Positions 33,951 to 42,104 of a stretch of 64,000 nt of DNA are shown piece after piece. A model generated the notes under the pieces. The model did no database searches. It was not told the DNA's origin and saw only the letters and a program-made list of their open reading frames with translations. The DNA comes from Faecalicatena_A orotica (GTDB lineage: Bacteria; Bacillota; Clostridia; Lachnospirales; Lachnospiraceae). Location of the stretch: assembly GCF_040545875.1 (NCBI RefSeq), contig NZ_JBEPMR010000001.1; one strand, 5' to 3'. Both the position numbers and the translations under genes were made by a program. Each line of letters begins with the position of its first letter. Within the stretch, counting starts at the first letter, position 1.

Positions 33951-35156
33951 ATGGAAACAATCAAATGGGCAGTGAACCATATGCCTAAGACAGACGATGC
34001 ACAGCTTAAGGTTATGGCACTTTCCGAGGTAGAAAAGGCGAGGGCTTTCCACGAAAGCTTTCCGCAGTACAGCATCACACCGCTTGCAAAGCTTGACAAG
34101 ATGGCCGGAAGACTTGGCCTGAAAGAAGTTTATGTCAAAGACGAGTCCTACAGATTCGGACTGAATGCATTCAAAGTGCTTGGCGGCTCTTTCGCAATGG
34201 CACGCTACATAGCACAGCAGGTCGGTAAGGATGTCTCAGAACTTCCCTATCAGGTACTGACTTCTGAAGAATTGAAAAAAGAGTTCGGCCAGGCAACCTT
34301 CTTCACGGCAACAGACGGCAACCACGGACGCGGTGTCGCATGGGCCGCAAATAAACTGGGACAGAAATCCGTTGTCCTGATGCCGAAGGGCACGACACAG
34401 ACCCGCCTGAATAACATTCTTGCAGAAGGTGCACAGGCTACGATCGAAGAGTATAACTATGATGAATGTGTCCGTATGGCTGCCGCTATGGCTGCGAAAA
34501 CGGAAAACGGGATCATGGTACAGGATACCGCATGGGACGGATACGAAGAGATCCCGGCATGGATCATGCAGGGATACGGGACAATGGCAATGGAGGCCAA
34601 CGAACAGCTGCAGGAATATGGCTGTGAAAGACCGACACACGTGTTTATCCAGGCAGGCGTAGGTTCCCTCGCCGGAGCCGTTCAGGGATATTTTGCAAAC
34701 CGTTATCCTGAGAACCCGCCGAAAGTGATCGTCGTGGAAGCCGAGGCTGCTGCCTGCCTCTATAAAGGAGCCGCATTAGGAGACGGAAGCATCCAGATCG
34801 TGGACGGTGATATGGTAACCATCATGGCCGGCCTTGCCTGCGGAGAACCGAACACAATCTCCTGGGATATTCTGAAGAACCACGTAGATACATTCATCGC
34901 TTCACCTGACTGGGTAGCTGCAAGGGGAATGCGTATGCTGGCAGCTCCTGTCAAAGGAGATACCCCTGTCACTTCAGGAGAATCGGGAGCAGCACCGTTC
35001 GGCACACTGGCATGCATCATGTGTATGGATGAATATAAAGAGTTAAGAGAACATCTCGGACTGGATGAGAATTCAAGAGTCCTCCTCTTCTCAACAGAGG
35101 GCGACACAGACCCTGAAAGATATGAATCTATTGTCTGGGGCGGAAACAACCGCTAA
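33951..35156 (+). CDS. ygeX: Diaminopropionate ammonia-lyase (YgeX)
   Basis: A 401-residue PLP enzyme that converts 2,3-diaminopropionate to pyruvate and two ammonia. The PLP lysine is Lys75 in LNAFKVLGGS. TATDGNHGRGVAWAA is the phosphate-side substrate loop, QAGVGSLAGAV the PLP phosphate-binding glycine loop, and ESGAAPFGTLA the C-terminal conserved block. It matches E. coli YgeX/DpaL in length and motifs. In this cluster diaminopropionate is the expected product of purine ring breakdown after loss of its carbamoyl or ureido groups. AAGGAGG precedes ATG 33951, 74 bases after the regulator gene. Confidence 0.95.
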   Translation: METIKWAVNHMPKTDDAQLKVMALSEVEKARAFHESFPQYSITPLAKLDKMAGRLGLKEVYVKDESYRFGLNAFKVLGGSFAMARYIAQQVGKDVSELPYQVLTSEELKKEFGQATFFTATDGNHGRGVAWAANKLGQKSVVLMPKGTTQTRLNNILAEGAQATIEEYNYDECVRMAAAMAAKTENGIMVQDTAWDGYEEIPAWIMQGYGTMAMEANEQLQEYGCERPTHVFIQAGVGSLAGAVQGYFANRYPENPPKVIVVEAEAAACLYKGAALGDGSIQIVDGDMVTIMAGLACGEPNTISWDILKNHVDTFIASPDWVAARGMRMLAAPVKGDTPVTSGESGAAPFGTLACIMCMDEYKELREHLGLDENSRVLLFSTEGDTDPERYESIVWGGNNR

Positions 35157-35214
35157 ATAATAAGTTTAAACAATAAATCAATTATTTCTATAAATAAAAA
35201 AGGAGCGTATAAAA

Positions 35215-36525
35215 ATGGATTTTAACAAGATCAAAGAAGCTGCACAAAACTATCAGGCGGACATGACAAAATTCTTACGGGACATCGTAAGAAACCCGGG
35301 CGAGAGCTGTGATGAGAAGGCTCACATCGAACGCATCGCCGAAGAGATGAGAAAACTCGAATTTGACAAAGTTGTCATCGACCCGCAGGGCAACGTTCTC
35401 GGATACATGGGAACAGGCGAAAAGATTATCGGATTCGATGCCCACATCGACACCGTGGGAATCGGAAATATTGACAACTGGACTTTCGATCCATATGAAG
35501 GATACGAAAATGATGAAGAAATTGGCGGACGCGGCGTTTCTGACCAGTGTGGCGGTATTGTTTCTGCAGTATATGGTGCAAAGATCATGAAAGACCTTGG
35601 CCTGTTAAGTGACAAATACACCGTACTCGTAACAGGAACTGTTCAGGAAGAAGACTGTGACGGCCTCTGCTGGCAGTACATCATCAACGAAGACAAAGTA
35701 CGCCCTGAATTCGTCGTTTCCACAGAGCCTACAGACGGCGGCATTTACCGCGGACAGCGCGGACGTATGGAAATCCGTGTCGATGTCAAAGGTGTTTCCT
35801 GCCACGGTTCCGCACCAGAACGTGGTGACAATGCAATCTACAAGATGGCTGACATCCTCCAGGATGTACGTGCATTGAATGAGAATGATGCAGAAGACGG
35901 AACCGAAGTCAAAGGCCTCGTAAAGATGCTGGATGAAAAATACAATCCGCAGTGGAAAGAAGCACGCTTCCTTGGAAGAGGAACCGTCACAACATCCGAG
36001 ATCTTCTTTACTTCCCCGAGCCGCTGTGCTGTTGCCGACTCCTGCTCCGTTTCACTCGACCGCCGCATGACAGCAGGCGAGACATGGGAAAGCTGTCTGG
36101 ATGAGATCCGCGCACTCCCAAGTGTAAAGAAATACGGCGACGATGTCATCGTTTCCATGTATAACTATGACCGTCCTTCCTACACAGGATGCGTATATCC
36201 GATCGAGTGCTACTTCCCGACATGGGTAATCCCGGAAGACCATGCAGTAACAAAGGCACTGGAAGACGCTTATAAGAACCTCTACGGAGAGAGCAGAATT
36301 GGAAACGCCGAGACAGAGGCAATGAGAAAAGCACGACCTCTGACAGACAAATGGACATTCTCCACAAACGGCGTATCCATCATGGGAAGAAACGGCATTC
36401 CATGTATCGGTTTCGGACCTGGTGCAGAAGCACAGGCACATGCACCGAATGAGAAGACATGGAAACAGGATTTAGTTGTATGCGCTGCTGTATACGCTGC
36501 ACTTCCGACACTTTACTGCAAATAA
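35215..36525 (+). CDS. ygeY: YgeY, M20-family peptidase/amidohydrolase of the purine cluster
   Basis: A 436-residue zinc hydrolase of the M20/ArgE/DapE fold: GFDAHIDTVG (first metal His), GRGVSDQCGG (bridging Asp), TGTVQEEDCDG (catalytic Glu and metal ligand), STEPTDGG, and the last His in GAEAQAHAPNE. A dimerisation domain lies between about residues 185 and 305. TIGR03526-like YgeY proteins co-occur with YgeX and YgeW and with selenium-linked hydroxylases. The substrate is probably a ureido or amide intermediate on the route to diaminopropionate. It lies 58 bases after ygeX behind AAAGGAG. Confidence 0.93.
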   Translation: MDFNKIKEAAQNYQADMTKFLRDIVRNPGESCDEKAHIERIAEEMRKLEFDKVVIDPQGNVLGYMGTGEKIIGFDAHIDTVGIGNIDNWTFDPYEGYENDEEIGGRGVSDQCGGIVSAVYGAKIMKDLGLLSDKYTVLVTGTVQEEDCDGLCWQYIINEDKVRPEFVVSTEPTDGGIYRGQRGRMEIRVDVKGVSCHGSAPERGDNAIYKMADILQDVRALNENDAEDGTEVKGLVKMLDEKYNPQWKEARFLGRGTVTTSEIFFTSPSRCAVADSCSVSLDRRMTAGETWESCLDEIRALPSVKKYGDDVIVSMYNYDRPSYTGCVYPIECYFPTWVIPEDHAVTKALEDAYKNLYGESRIGNAETEAMRKARPLTDKWTFSTNGVSIMGRNGIPCIGFGPGAEAQAHAPNEKTWKQDLVVCAAVYAALPTLYCK

Positions 36526-36529
36526 TTTC

Positions 36530-36548
36530 AAAGGGGTCAGACCCTTTT
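36530..36548 (+). promoter_or_regulatory. Leader hairpin between ygeY and ygeW
   Basis: AAAGGGGTCAGACCCTTTT forms a hairpin immediately after ygeY and is followed by TTCAGAATATTC and the ygeW ribosome site. The same block precedes ygfK on the other strand. Its position suggests mRNA processing, stabilisation or partial attenuation within the operon. Confidence 0.55.
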
Positions 36549-36595
36549 GCCCATCAAATTCAGAATATTCTTAAAATTTAGGAGGATTTACTACT

Positions 36596-37789
36596 ATGAA
36601 AACTTTACAGGATTATATCGACAAATTGAACGCGCTTAACTTCAAGGAAATGTACAACGGTGACTTTTTCCTCACATGGGAAAAGACAGATGACGAGCTC
36701 GAGGCTGTCTTCACAATCGCTGATGCACTTCGTTTTATGAGAGAGAACAATATCTCTACAAAGGTATTCGAGAGCGGGCTTGGAATCTCTCTATTCCGTG
36801 ATAATTCTACACGTACACGCTTTTCTTTCGCTTCTGCCTGCAACCTGCTCGGTCTGGAGGTACAGGATTTAGACGAGGGGAAATCCCAGGTGGCTCACGG
36901 TGAGACTGTCCGTGAAACTGCAAACATGATCTCATTCATGGCTGATGTCATCGGTATCCGTGATGATATGTACATCGGCAAGGGAAATGCATATATGCAT
37001 GAAGTTGTTGATTCTGTAACACAGGGAAATAAGGATGGCATTCTCGAGCAGAAACCTACCCTCGTTAACCTGCAGTGCGATATTGACCACCCGACACAGG
37101 CTATGGCCGACATGCTCCACATCATCCATGAATTCGGCGGTGTTGAGAACCTGAAAGGTAAGAAGCTTGCCATGACATGGGCATACTCTCCTTCTTATGG
37201 TAAACCGCTTTCTGTACCGCAGGGAATCATTGGCCTGATGACACGTTTCGGTATGGACGTTGTCCTTGCACATCCGGAAGGATATGAGGTATTCCCGGAA
37301 GTAGAAGCAGTTGCTGCAGACAATGCAAAGAAATCCGGCGGTACATTTACAAAGACAAACGACATGGCTGAGGCATTCAAGGACGCCGATATCGTTTATC
37401 CTAAGAGCTGGGCTCCATTCGCAGCTATGGAAAAACGTACAGAGCTTTACGGAAACGGTGATTTCGAAGGAATCGATAAACTGGAAAAAGAACTGCTTGC
37501 ACAGAATGCAGAGCACAAAGACTGGGCATGTACAGAAGAACTGATGTCCACGACAAAAGACGGAAAAGCACTCTACATGCACTGCCTGCCCGCAGACATC
37601 ACAGGCGTAAGCTGTGAGACCGGTGAGGTAGATGCAAGCGTATTTGACCGCTACAGAACCCCTCTTTATAAAGAAGCAAGCTTCAAACCATACATCATCG
37701 CTGCCATGATCTTCCTCGCAAAATTCGCTGATCCGGCTGAAGTATTAAAAAAACTGGAAGAAAAAAGCACCCCAAGAGTCTTTGAATAA
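36596..37789 (+). CDS. ygeW: YgeW, knotted carbamoyltransferase
   Basis: A 397-residue member of the aspartate/ornithine carbamoyltransferase fold. SLFRDNSTRTRFSF (residues 65-78) is the carbamoyl-phosphate loop and MHCLPADITG the C-terminal substrate loop. The family (TIGR03316) has the deep trefoil knot. In purine breakdown it is thought to run backwards, phosphorolysing a ureido compound to carbamoyl phosphate and an amine, with the carbamoyl phosphate passed to carbamate kinase (arcC, two genes downstream) for ATP. It is preceded by TTTAGGAGG and lies 70 bases after ygeY. Confidence 0.94.
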   Translation: MKTLQDYIDKLNALNFKEMYNGDFFLTWEKTDDELEAVFTIADALRFMRENNISTKVFESGLGISLFRDNSTRTRFSFASACNLLGLEVQDLDEGKSQVAHGETVRETANMISFMADVIGIRDDMYIGKGNAYMHEVVDSVTQGNKDGILEQKPTLVNLQCDIDHPTQAMADMLHIIHEFGGVENLKGKKLAMTWAYSPSYGKPLSVPQGIIGLMTRFGMDVVLAHPEGYEVFPEVEAVAADNAKKSGGTFTKTNDMAEAFKDADIVYPKSWAPFAAMEKRTELYGNGDFEGIDKLEKELLAQNAEHKDWACTEELMSTTKDGKALYMHCLPADITGVSCETGEVDASVFDRYRTPLYKEASFKPYIIAAMIFLAKFADPAEVLKKLEEKSTPRVFE

Positions 37790-37849
37790 GCCGTAAGCAT
37801 TGTATTTATGGTATGATAAGAAAGAAAAAAAATTTAGGAGGTATTTGAC

Positions 37850-38230
37850 ATGTTAAATTATGTTGAAACAAAAAACGCACCAGCAGCAATCGGACCATAT
37901 TCCCAGGGTATCGTAGTAAATGATATCGCATTCTTTTCCGGACAGATTCCGCTTTCTCCTGAAACCGGGAATGTCGTAGGCACAACGATCCAGGAGCAGA
38001 CAGAGCAGGTTATGAAAAATATAGCCGCTTTACTGGAAAGCCAGAACGCTGAATTCAAAGATGTCGTAAAGACTACTTGTTTCCTCGCTGATATGGCAGA
38101 CTTCGCAGCCTTCAACGAAATCTATGCAAAATATTTTGTCGGAAAACCAGCACGTTCCTGTGTCGCAGTAAAAGACCTGCCAAAGGGCGTTTTATGCGAA
38201 GTAGAGACAATCGCCTATATAGGAAAATAA
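37850..38230 (+). CDS. ridA: RidA-family 2-aminoacrylate/imine deaminase
   Basis: A 126-residue protein with the complete RidA/YjgF pattern: APAAIGPYSQGI, AFFSGQIPLSPETGNVVG, FKDVVKTTCFLADMADFAAFNEIYAKYF, and ARSCVAVKDLPKGVLCEVETIAY (the Arg binds the substrate carboxylate). RidA proteins hydrolyse reactive enamine/imine intermediates made by PLP enzymes. The placement between ygeW and arcC, in one operon with the lyase YgeX, suggests it clears 2-aminoacrylate released by that lyase, giving pyruvate and ammonia. It has its own AGGAGG site and a 60-base gap before it. Confidence 0.94.
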   Translation: MLNYVETKNAPAAIGPYSQGIVVNDIAFFSGQIPLSPETGNVVGTTIQEQTEQVMKNIAALLESQNAEFKDVVKTTCFLADMADFAAFNEIYAKYFVGKPARSCVAVKDLPKGVLCEVETIAYIGK

Positions 38231-38275
38231 TTCTTTTTACATCATAGGTCGATGAAAAAATCGGAGGAAAAGAAA

Positions 38276-39223
38276 ATGGCAAAAAAGAAACGGATTGTCA
38301 TCGCCCTGGGGGGGAATGCACTCGGCAATACCCTCCCCGAGCAGATGGCTGCGGTAAAGATTACCGCACGTGCCATTGTAGACCTGATCGAAGAGGGCTG
38401 TGAAGTCGTGGTTGCCCACGGCAACGGCCCCCAGGTCGGAATGGTAAACAACGCAATGCTGGCACTGACCCACGAAGACCCGCAGCAGCCGAACACACCG
38501 CTGTCTGTCTGTGTGGCAATGAGTCAGGCATACATAGGATACGATCTGCAGAATGCCCTGCGCGAAGAGCTTCTGAACCGCAATATCGATAACATCCCTG
38601 TGGCAACAATGATCACACAGGTACGCGTGGATGAAGACGATCCGGCATTTGAAAATCCATCCAAGCCGATCGGACGTTTCTTATCAAAAGAACAGGCTGA
38701 CAGCATGGCTGAAAAATATGACTACATCATGAAGGAAGATTCCGGACGCGGATACCGCCGTGTGGTAGCTTCCCCAAGACCTCAGGAAATCATCGAGATC
38801 GGGACGATCCGTACAATGGTAGAATCCGGTGACCTTGTCATCGCATGCGGAGGAGGCGGTATTCCTGTGACACGCCAGGGAAACCACCTGAAAGGCGCCA
38901 GCGCGGTTATCGATAAAGACTTTGCAAGCAGCCTTCTCGCACGCGAACTGGATGCAGATTTCCTCATTATACTGACAGCGGTAGAAAAAGTTGCTGTAAA
39001 CTTCGGAAAGCCTGAAGTAAAATGGCTGGATCATATAACTGTAGATGAAGCAAAACAATATATGACTGAAGGCCATTTCGCACCCGGTTCTATGCTGCCA
39101 AAAGTACAGGCTGCCGTAGAATTCGCAGAATCAAAACCGGGCCGCCAGGCTCTGATCACCTTACTGGAAAAAGCCAAAGACGGAATCCAGGGCACAACAG
39201 GTACCAGAATCAGTCAGGCTTAA
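38276..39223 (+). CDS. arcC: Carbamate kinase
   Basis: About 315 residues of the amino acid kinase fold, transferring phosphate from carbamoyl phosphate to ADP to give ATP, CO2 and ammonia. IVIALGGNALGN, VVAHGNGPQVG, VACGGGGIPV and the lysine-containing AVIDKDFASS are the usual carbamate kinase motifs. The frame opens at 38252, but CGGAGG precedes ATG 38276. With YgeW two genes upstream it makes the energy-yielding step of the purine pathway. No arginine deiminase genes are near, so this is not a classical ADI operon. Confidence 0.95.
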   Translation: MAKKKRIVIALGGNALGNTLPEQMAAVKITARAIVDLIEEGCEVVVAHGNGPQVGMVNNAMLALTHEDPQQPNTPLSVCVAMSQAYIGYDLQNALREELLNRNIDNIPVATMITQVRVDEDDPAFENPSKPIGRFLSKEQADSMAEKYDYIMKEDSGRGYRRVVASPRPQEIIEIGTIRTMVESGDLVIACGGGGIPVTRQGNHLKGASAVIDKDFASSLLARELDADFLIILTAVEKVAVNFGKPEVKWLDHITVDEAKQYMTEGHFAPGSMLPKVQAAVEFAESKPGRQALITLLEKAKDGIQGTTGTRISQA

Positions 39224-39237
39224 AGGGGGATTATAGC

Positions 39238-40593
39238 GTGAAAAAAGAAGTGACCCGCTCAACTATATTTGAACTAAACGGTGTGCCGAGCTTTAAACAG
39301 GCGTTTCCACTTGCCCTCCAGCATGTTGTCGCCATGATTGTAGGCTGTGTTACCCCGGCCATACTTGTTGCCGGGGTAGGCGGCCTCTCCGAGAAAGAAT
39401 CCGTCATCCTCATACAGGCGGCTTTGATTGTATCGGCACTGTCCACACTGCTCCAGCTGTTCCCGATCTTCCGGACAAAATGGCTCGCCATCGGTTCCGG
39501 ACTTCCAGTCATCATGGGCGTCAGTTTCGCATATCTGCCAAGCATGCAGTCCATTGCCTCGGATTTTGACATCCCGACCATATTAGGAGCACAGATCGTC
39601 GGCGGATGTGTGGCAATCCTTGTAGGAATTTTCATAAAGAAAATCCGCCGCTTTTTCCCGCCTCTGATCGCAGGAACTGTCGTTTTTACAATTGGCCTTT
39701 CCCTTTATCCGACTGCCATCAACTACATGGCCGGAGGAACCGGAAGCCCTGACTACGGCTCCTGGCAGAACTGGCTTGTAGCAATTATTACATTAATCAT
39801 CGTAACCGTTTTAAACCACTATGGAAAAGGAATCTGGAAACTGGCATCTATCCTGATCGGTATCATCGGAGGATATATCGTCGCGCTGTTCTTTGGTATG
39901 GTAGACTTCACCGCCATCTCACAGGCATCTGCATTCCAGCTCCCAATGCCCCTGCACTTTGGGGTAAAGTTTGAAGTTTCCTCCTGCGTGGCAATAGGCC
40001 TGCTGTTTGCGATCAACTCCATTCAGGCAATCGGAGACTTCTCCGCAACAACAAGCGGCGGACTCAACCGTATGCCTTCAGACAATGAACTTCAGGGCGG
40101 TATCGTCGGCTATGGTATAACAAATATCCTCGGCGCCCTTTTAGGCGGGCTTCCGACTGCAACCTACAGCCAGAACGTAGGTATCGTGGCAACAACTAAG
40201 GTTGTCAACCGCTGTGTACTCGGCCTTGCAGCAGTCATTCTGCTTGTAGCCGGACTGATTCCGAAGTTCTCATCTGTCCTGACCACGATTCCATACTGCG
40301 TGCTCGGCGGAGCGACCGTATCCGTATTCGCATCCATCGCCATGACTGGTATGAAACTGATCACCTCAGAGAATATGTCCTACCGGAATACTTCCATCGT
40401 TGGACTAGCAGCCGCACTGGGAATGGGAATCTCTCAGGCGAACGGTGCACTCGCAACCTTCCCGGACTGGTTCGTTATGATCTTCGGAAAGTCACCGGTT
40501 GTTATCGCAACACTGCTGGCAGTACTGCTTAATATCATTCTTCCGAAGGATAAAGAAACACCACTGGAACCTGCACCGGCAGATGACAAATAA
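39238..40593 (+). CDS. NCS2 nucleobase:cation symporter, urate/xanthine permease group
   Basis: A 451-residue membrane protein with about 14 helices. FPLALQHVVAMIVGCVTPAILVAG, WLAIGSGLPVIMGVSFAYLP, INSIQAIGDFSATTSGG and the NCS2 signature LPTATYSQNVGIVATTKV (about residue 309) place it with the UacT/YgfU/PucJK/PbuX purine symporters. The start is GTG at 39238, 14 bases after arcC, behind AAAGGGGGA. As the last gene of the catabolic unit it is the likely importer of urate or xanthine. Exact specificity cannot be read from sequence. A strong terminator follows. Confidence 0.93.
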   Translation: MKKEVTRSTIFELNGVPSFKQAFPLALQHVVAMIVGCVTPAILVAGVGGLSEKESVILIQAALIVSALSTLLQLFPIFRTKWLAIGSGLPVIMGVSFAYLPSMQSIASDFDIPTILGAQIVGGCVAILVGIFIKKIRRFFPPLIAGTVVFTIGLSLYPTAINYMAGGTGSPDYGSWQNWLVAIITLIIVTVLNHYGKGIWKLASILIGIIGGYIVALFFGMVDFTAISQASAFQLPMPLHFGVKFEVSSCVAIGLLFAINSIQAIGDFSATTSGGLNRMPSDNELQGGIVGYGITNILGALLGGLPTATYSQNVGIVATTKVVNRCVLGLAAVILLVAGLIPKFSSVLTTIPYCVLGGATVSVFASIAMTGMKLITSENMSYRNTSIVGLAAALGMGISQANGALATFPDWFVMIFGKSPVVIATLLAVLLNIILPKDKETPLEPAPADDK

Positions 40594-40630
40594 TATCTCT
40601 CATGTTAAACAGCCCGCGGGCATAAAGAAA

Positions 40631-40675
40631 CAGCCGAAAAAGGATGAAAAATTCCTTTTTCGGCTGCCTTTTTTT
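40631..40675. terminator. Strong terminator between convergent purine units
   Basis: CAGCCGAAAAAGGA (40631-40644) pairs with TCCTTTTTCGGCTG (40653-40666), followed by CCTTTTTTT on plus. On minus the flank is TTTCTTTATG, so it may also end the xdhC transcript. Confidence 0.9.
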
Positions 40676-40678
40676 AAA

Positions 40679-41170
40679 TCAGCGTCCCTCTAACCGTTTG
40701 TGCATCGTCTTTTCTACCGCATTGAGGATATTTTCATATCCTGTACATCTGCACAGGTGTCCGGACAGCAGTTTGCGCAGTTCATCTCTTGTATACTCTT
40801 TCCCGGATTCCAGTATCTCCACAGCGCTCATGATTACGCCGGGCGTACAGAATCCGCACTGTACAGCTGTCTCGTCGATGAATGCCTGCTGGATATCTGA
40901 AAGTTCCCCGTCCGGCCCCATAAGGCTTTCCAGTGTCCGGATTTCTTTTCCGTCTGCCCAGACTGCCAGATAGATACAGGAGTTAAAACATTCTCCGTCT
41001 ATGATCACATTACAGGCCCCGCACTCTCCTACCTCGCAGCCTTTTTTGACACTGGTCAGGCGGTAGTCATTCCGCAGCATATCTGTCAGGGACGCCCTGA
41101 CATCCACCATTGTTTCTCGTTTTTCACCGTTGATCGTGCATCTTACCAGCTTATACTGTATCTCACTCAT
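40679..41170 (-). CDS. xdhC: Xanthine dehydrogenase-type hydroxylase, [2Fe-2S] subunit
   Basis: A 163-residue small subunit with the plant-ferredoxin cluster GCEVGECGACNVIIDG (plus Cys of NSCIYL) and the helical-domain cluster QCGFCTPG with HLCRCTGY. It carries electrons from the molybdenum site to the FAD subunit. Its start overlaps the FAD-subunit gene by 8 bases, so the two are translationally coupled. It ends leftward unit 2 (guaD-xdhA-xdhB-xdhC). Confidence 0.93.
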   Translation of the reverse strand: MSEIQYKLVRCTINGEKRETMVDVRASLTDMLRNDYRLTSVKKGCEVGECGACNVIIDGECFNSCIYLAVWADGKEIRTLESLMGPDGELSDIQQAFIDETAVQCGFCTPGVIMSAVEILESGKEYTRDELRKLLSGHLCRCTGYENILNAVEKTMHKRLEGR

Positions 41171-42050
41171 GAATCACACCTCCCGCCAGTCTGACCGACT
41201 CTTTCAAGGCACGTTTGCATAAAACCTTTGCGATATGTTCCCGGAAGGCCTTACTTGCCCTCCAGCTGTCACGCGGGGTAACATCTTCGAGGACCGTATC
41301 CCCGATCTTCTCGATCGAATCTGCACTGACTAAAACTCCTCTTCCGGCCTCTTCTGCATGGACTGCACGCATTGGAACCGGTCCTGCAACGCCATATGCA
41401 ATCCTGACGTCCTCCAGTATGCTCCTGTCATCTGAGAGTTTCACATTAACAGAGCATCCCAGTGTTGCAATATCCATTGCATTACGCATTGCATACTTGA
41501 TATAGTGTCCGTAATATCCTTCATAAGATGCCTTTGGTATGAGAATCCCTGTCTGGATCTCTGCCGGCGCCAGTGCAACTTTACCCGCTTTGATGTAGAA
41601 CTCGCGGATCGGCATTGTGCGGATTCCTTCCGGACCTGTCAGTTCTACGACGGCATCCCACGCAAACAGTGTAGCCGCTGAATCTGCGGAGGTCACCCCG
41701 TTGCATGTGTTTCCTCCGATTGTACCGATATTCCTGATCTGGGGCCCTCCTACCTTGTCTACTGCTTCCCCGAGCACATTGATATATTTCTGGATAACCG
41801 GGTCCTTCGTAATATGGGAAAAACTGGTCAGGGACCCGATCCGGATCGTCCCGTCTTCTTCCATTTTTACACCGCGCAGTTCATCCAGTCCATATATGCT
41901 GACCAGTTCCGCACCGGCACGCTTTCCTTCTCTCATCTGCACCAGGACATCACTTCCGCCGGCAATAATCTGGGCTTCTGGGTGTTCTTTAAGCAGCTGT
42001 ATGGCATGAGGCACGCTTTCGGCCTCGTATAATGCTTTCATATCATACAT
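41163..42050 (-). CDS. xdhB: Xanthine dehydrogenase-type hydroxylase, FAD subunit
   Basis: About 295 residues of the CO-dehydrogenase flavoprotein fold: AQIIAGGSDVLVQMREGKR binds the FAD pyrophosphate, and GTIGGNTCNGVTSADSAATL is the second FAD loop. A C-terminal CO_deh_flav_C domain follows. It reoxidises the Fe-S centres with NAD+. The frame opens at 42089, but GGGAGG precedes ATG 42050. It may also serve the XdhD-type enzyme at 22201, which has no FAD partner in its own operon; that is inference. Confidence 0.93.
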   Translation of the reverse strand: MYDMKALYEAESVPHAIQLLKEHPEAQIIAGGSDVLVQMREGKRAGAELVSIYGLDELRGVKMEEDGTIRIGSLTSFSHITKDPVIQKYINVLGEAVDKVGGPQIRNIGTIGGNTCNGVTSADSAATLFAWDAVVELTGPEGIRTMPIREFYIKAGKVALAPAEIQTGILIPKASYEGYYGHYIKYAMRNAMDIATLGCSVNVKLSDDRSILEDVRIAYGVAGPVPMRAVHAEEAGRGVLVSADSIEKIGDTVLEDVTPRDSWRASKAFREHIAKVLCKRALKESVRLAGGVIHE

Positions 42051-42104
42051 GTTTTCTTTCCTCCCTTCCGGGGCATTCCAGTGCATCACACTGTCTGCCC
42101 CTTT

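Noticed and set aside
36932..37582. 216-residue leftward ORF
   Set aside because: Antisense to ygeW; Cys/Phe-rich composition and no ribosome site.
38276..39223. Arginine deiminase pathway
   Set aside because: arcC and a carbamoyltransferase are present, but the latter is YgeW and no arginine deiminase gene is found.
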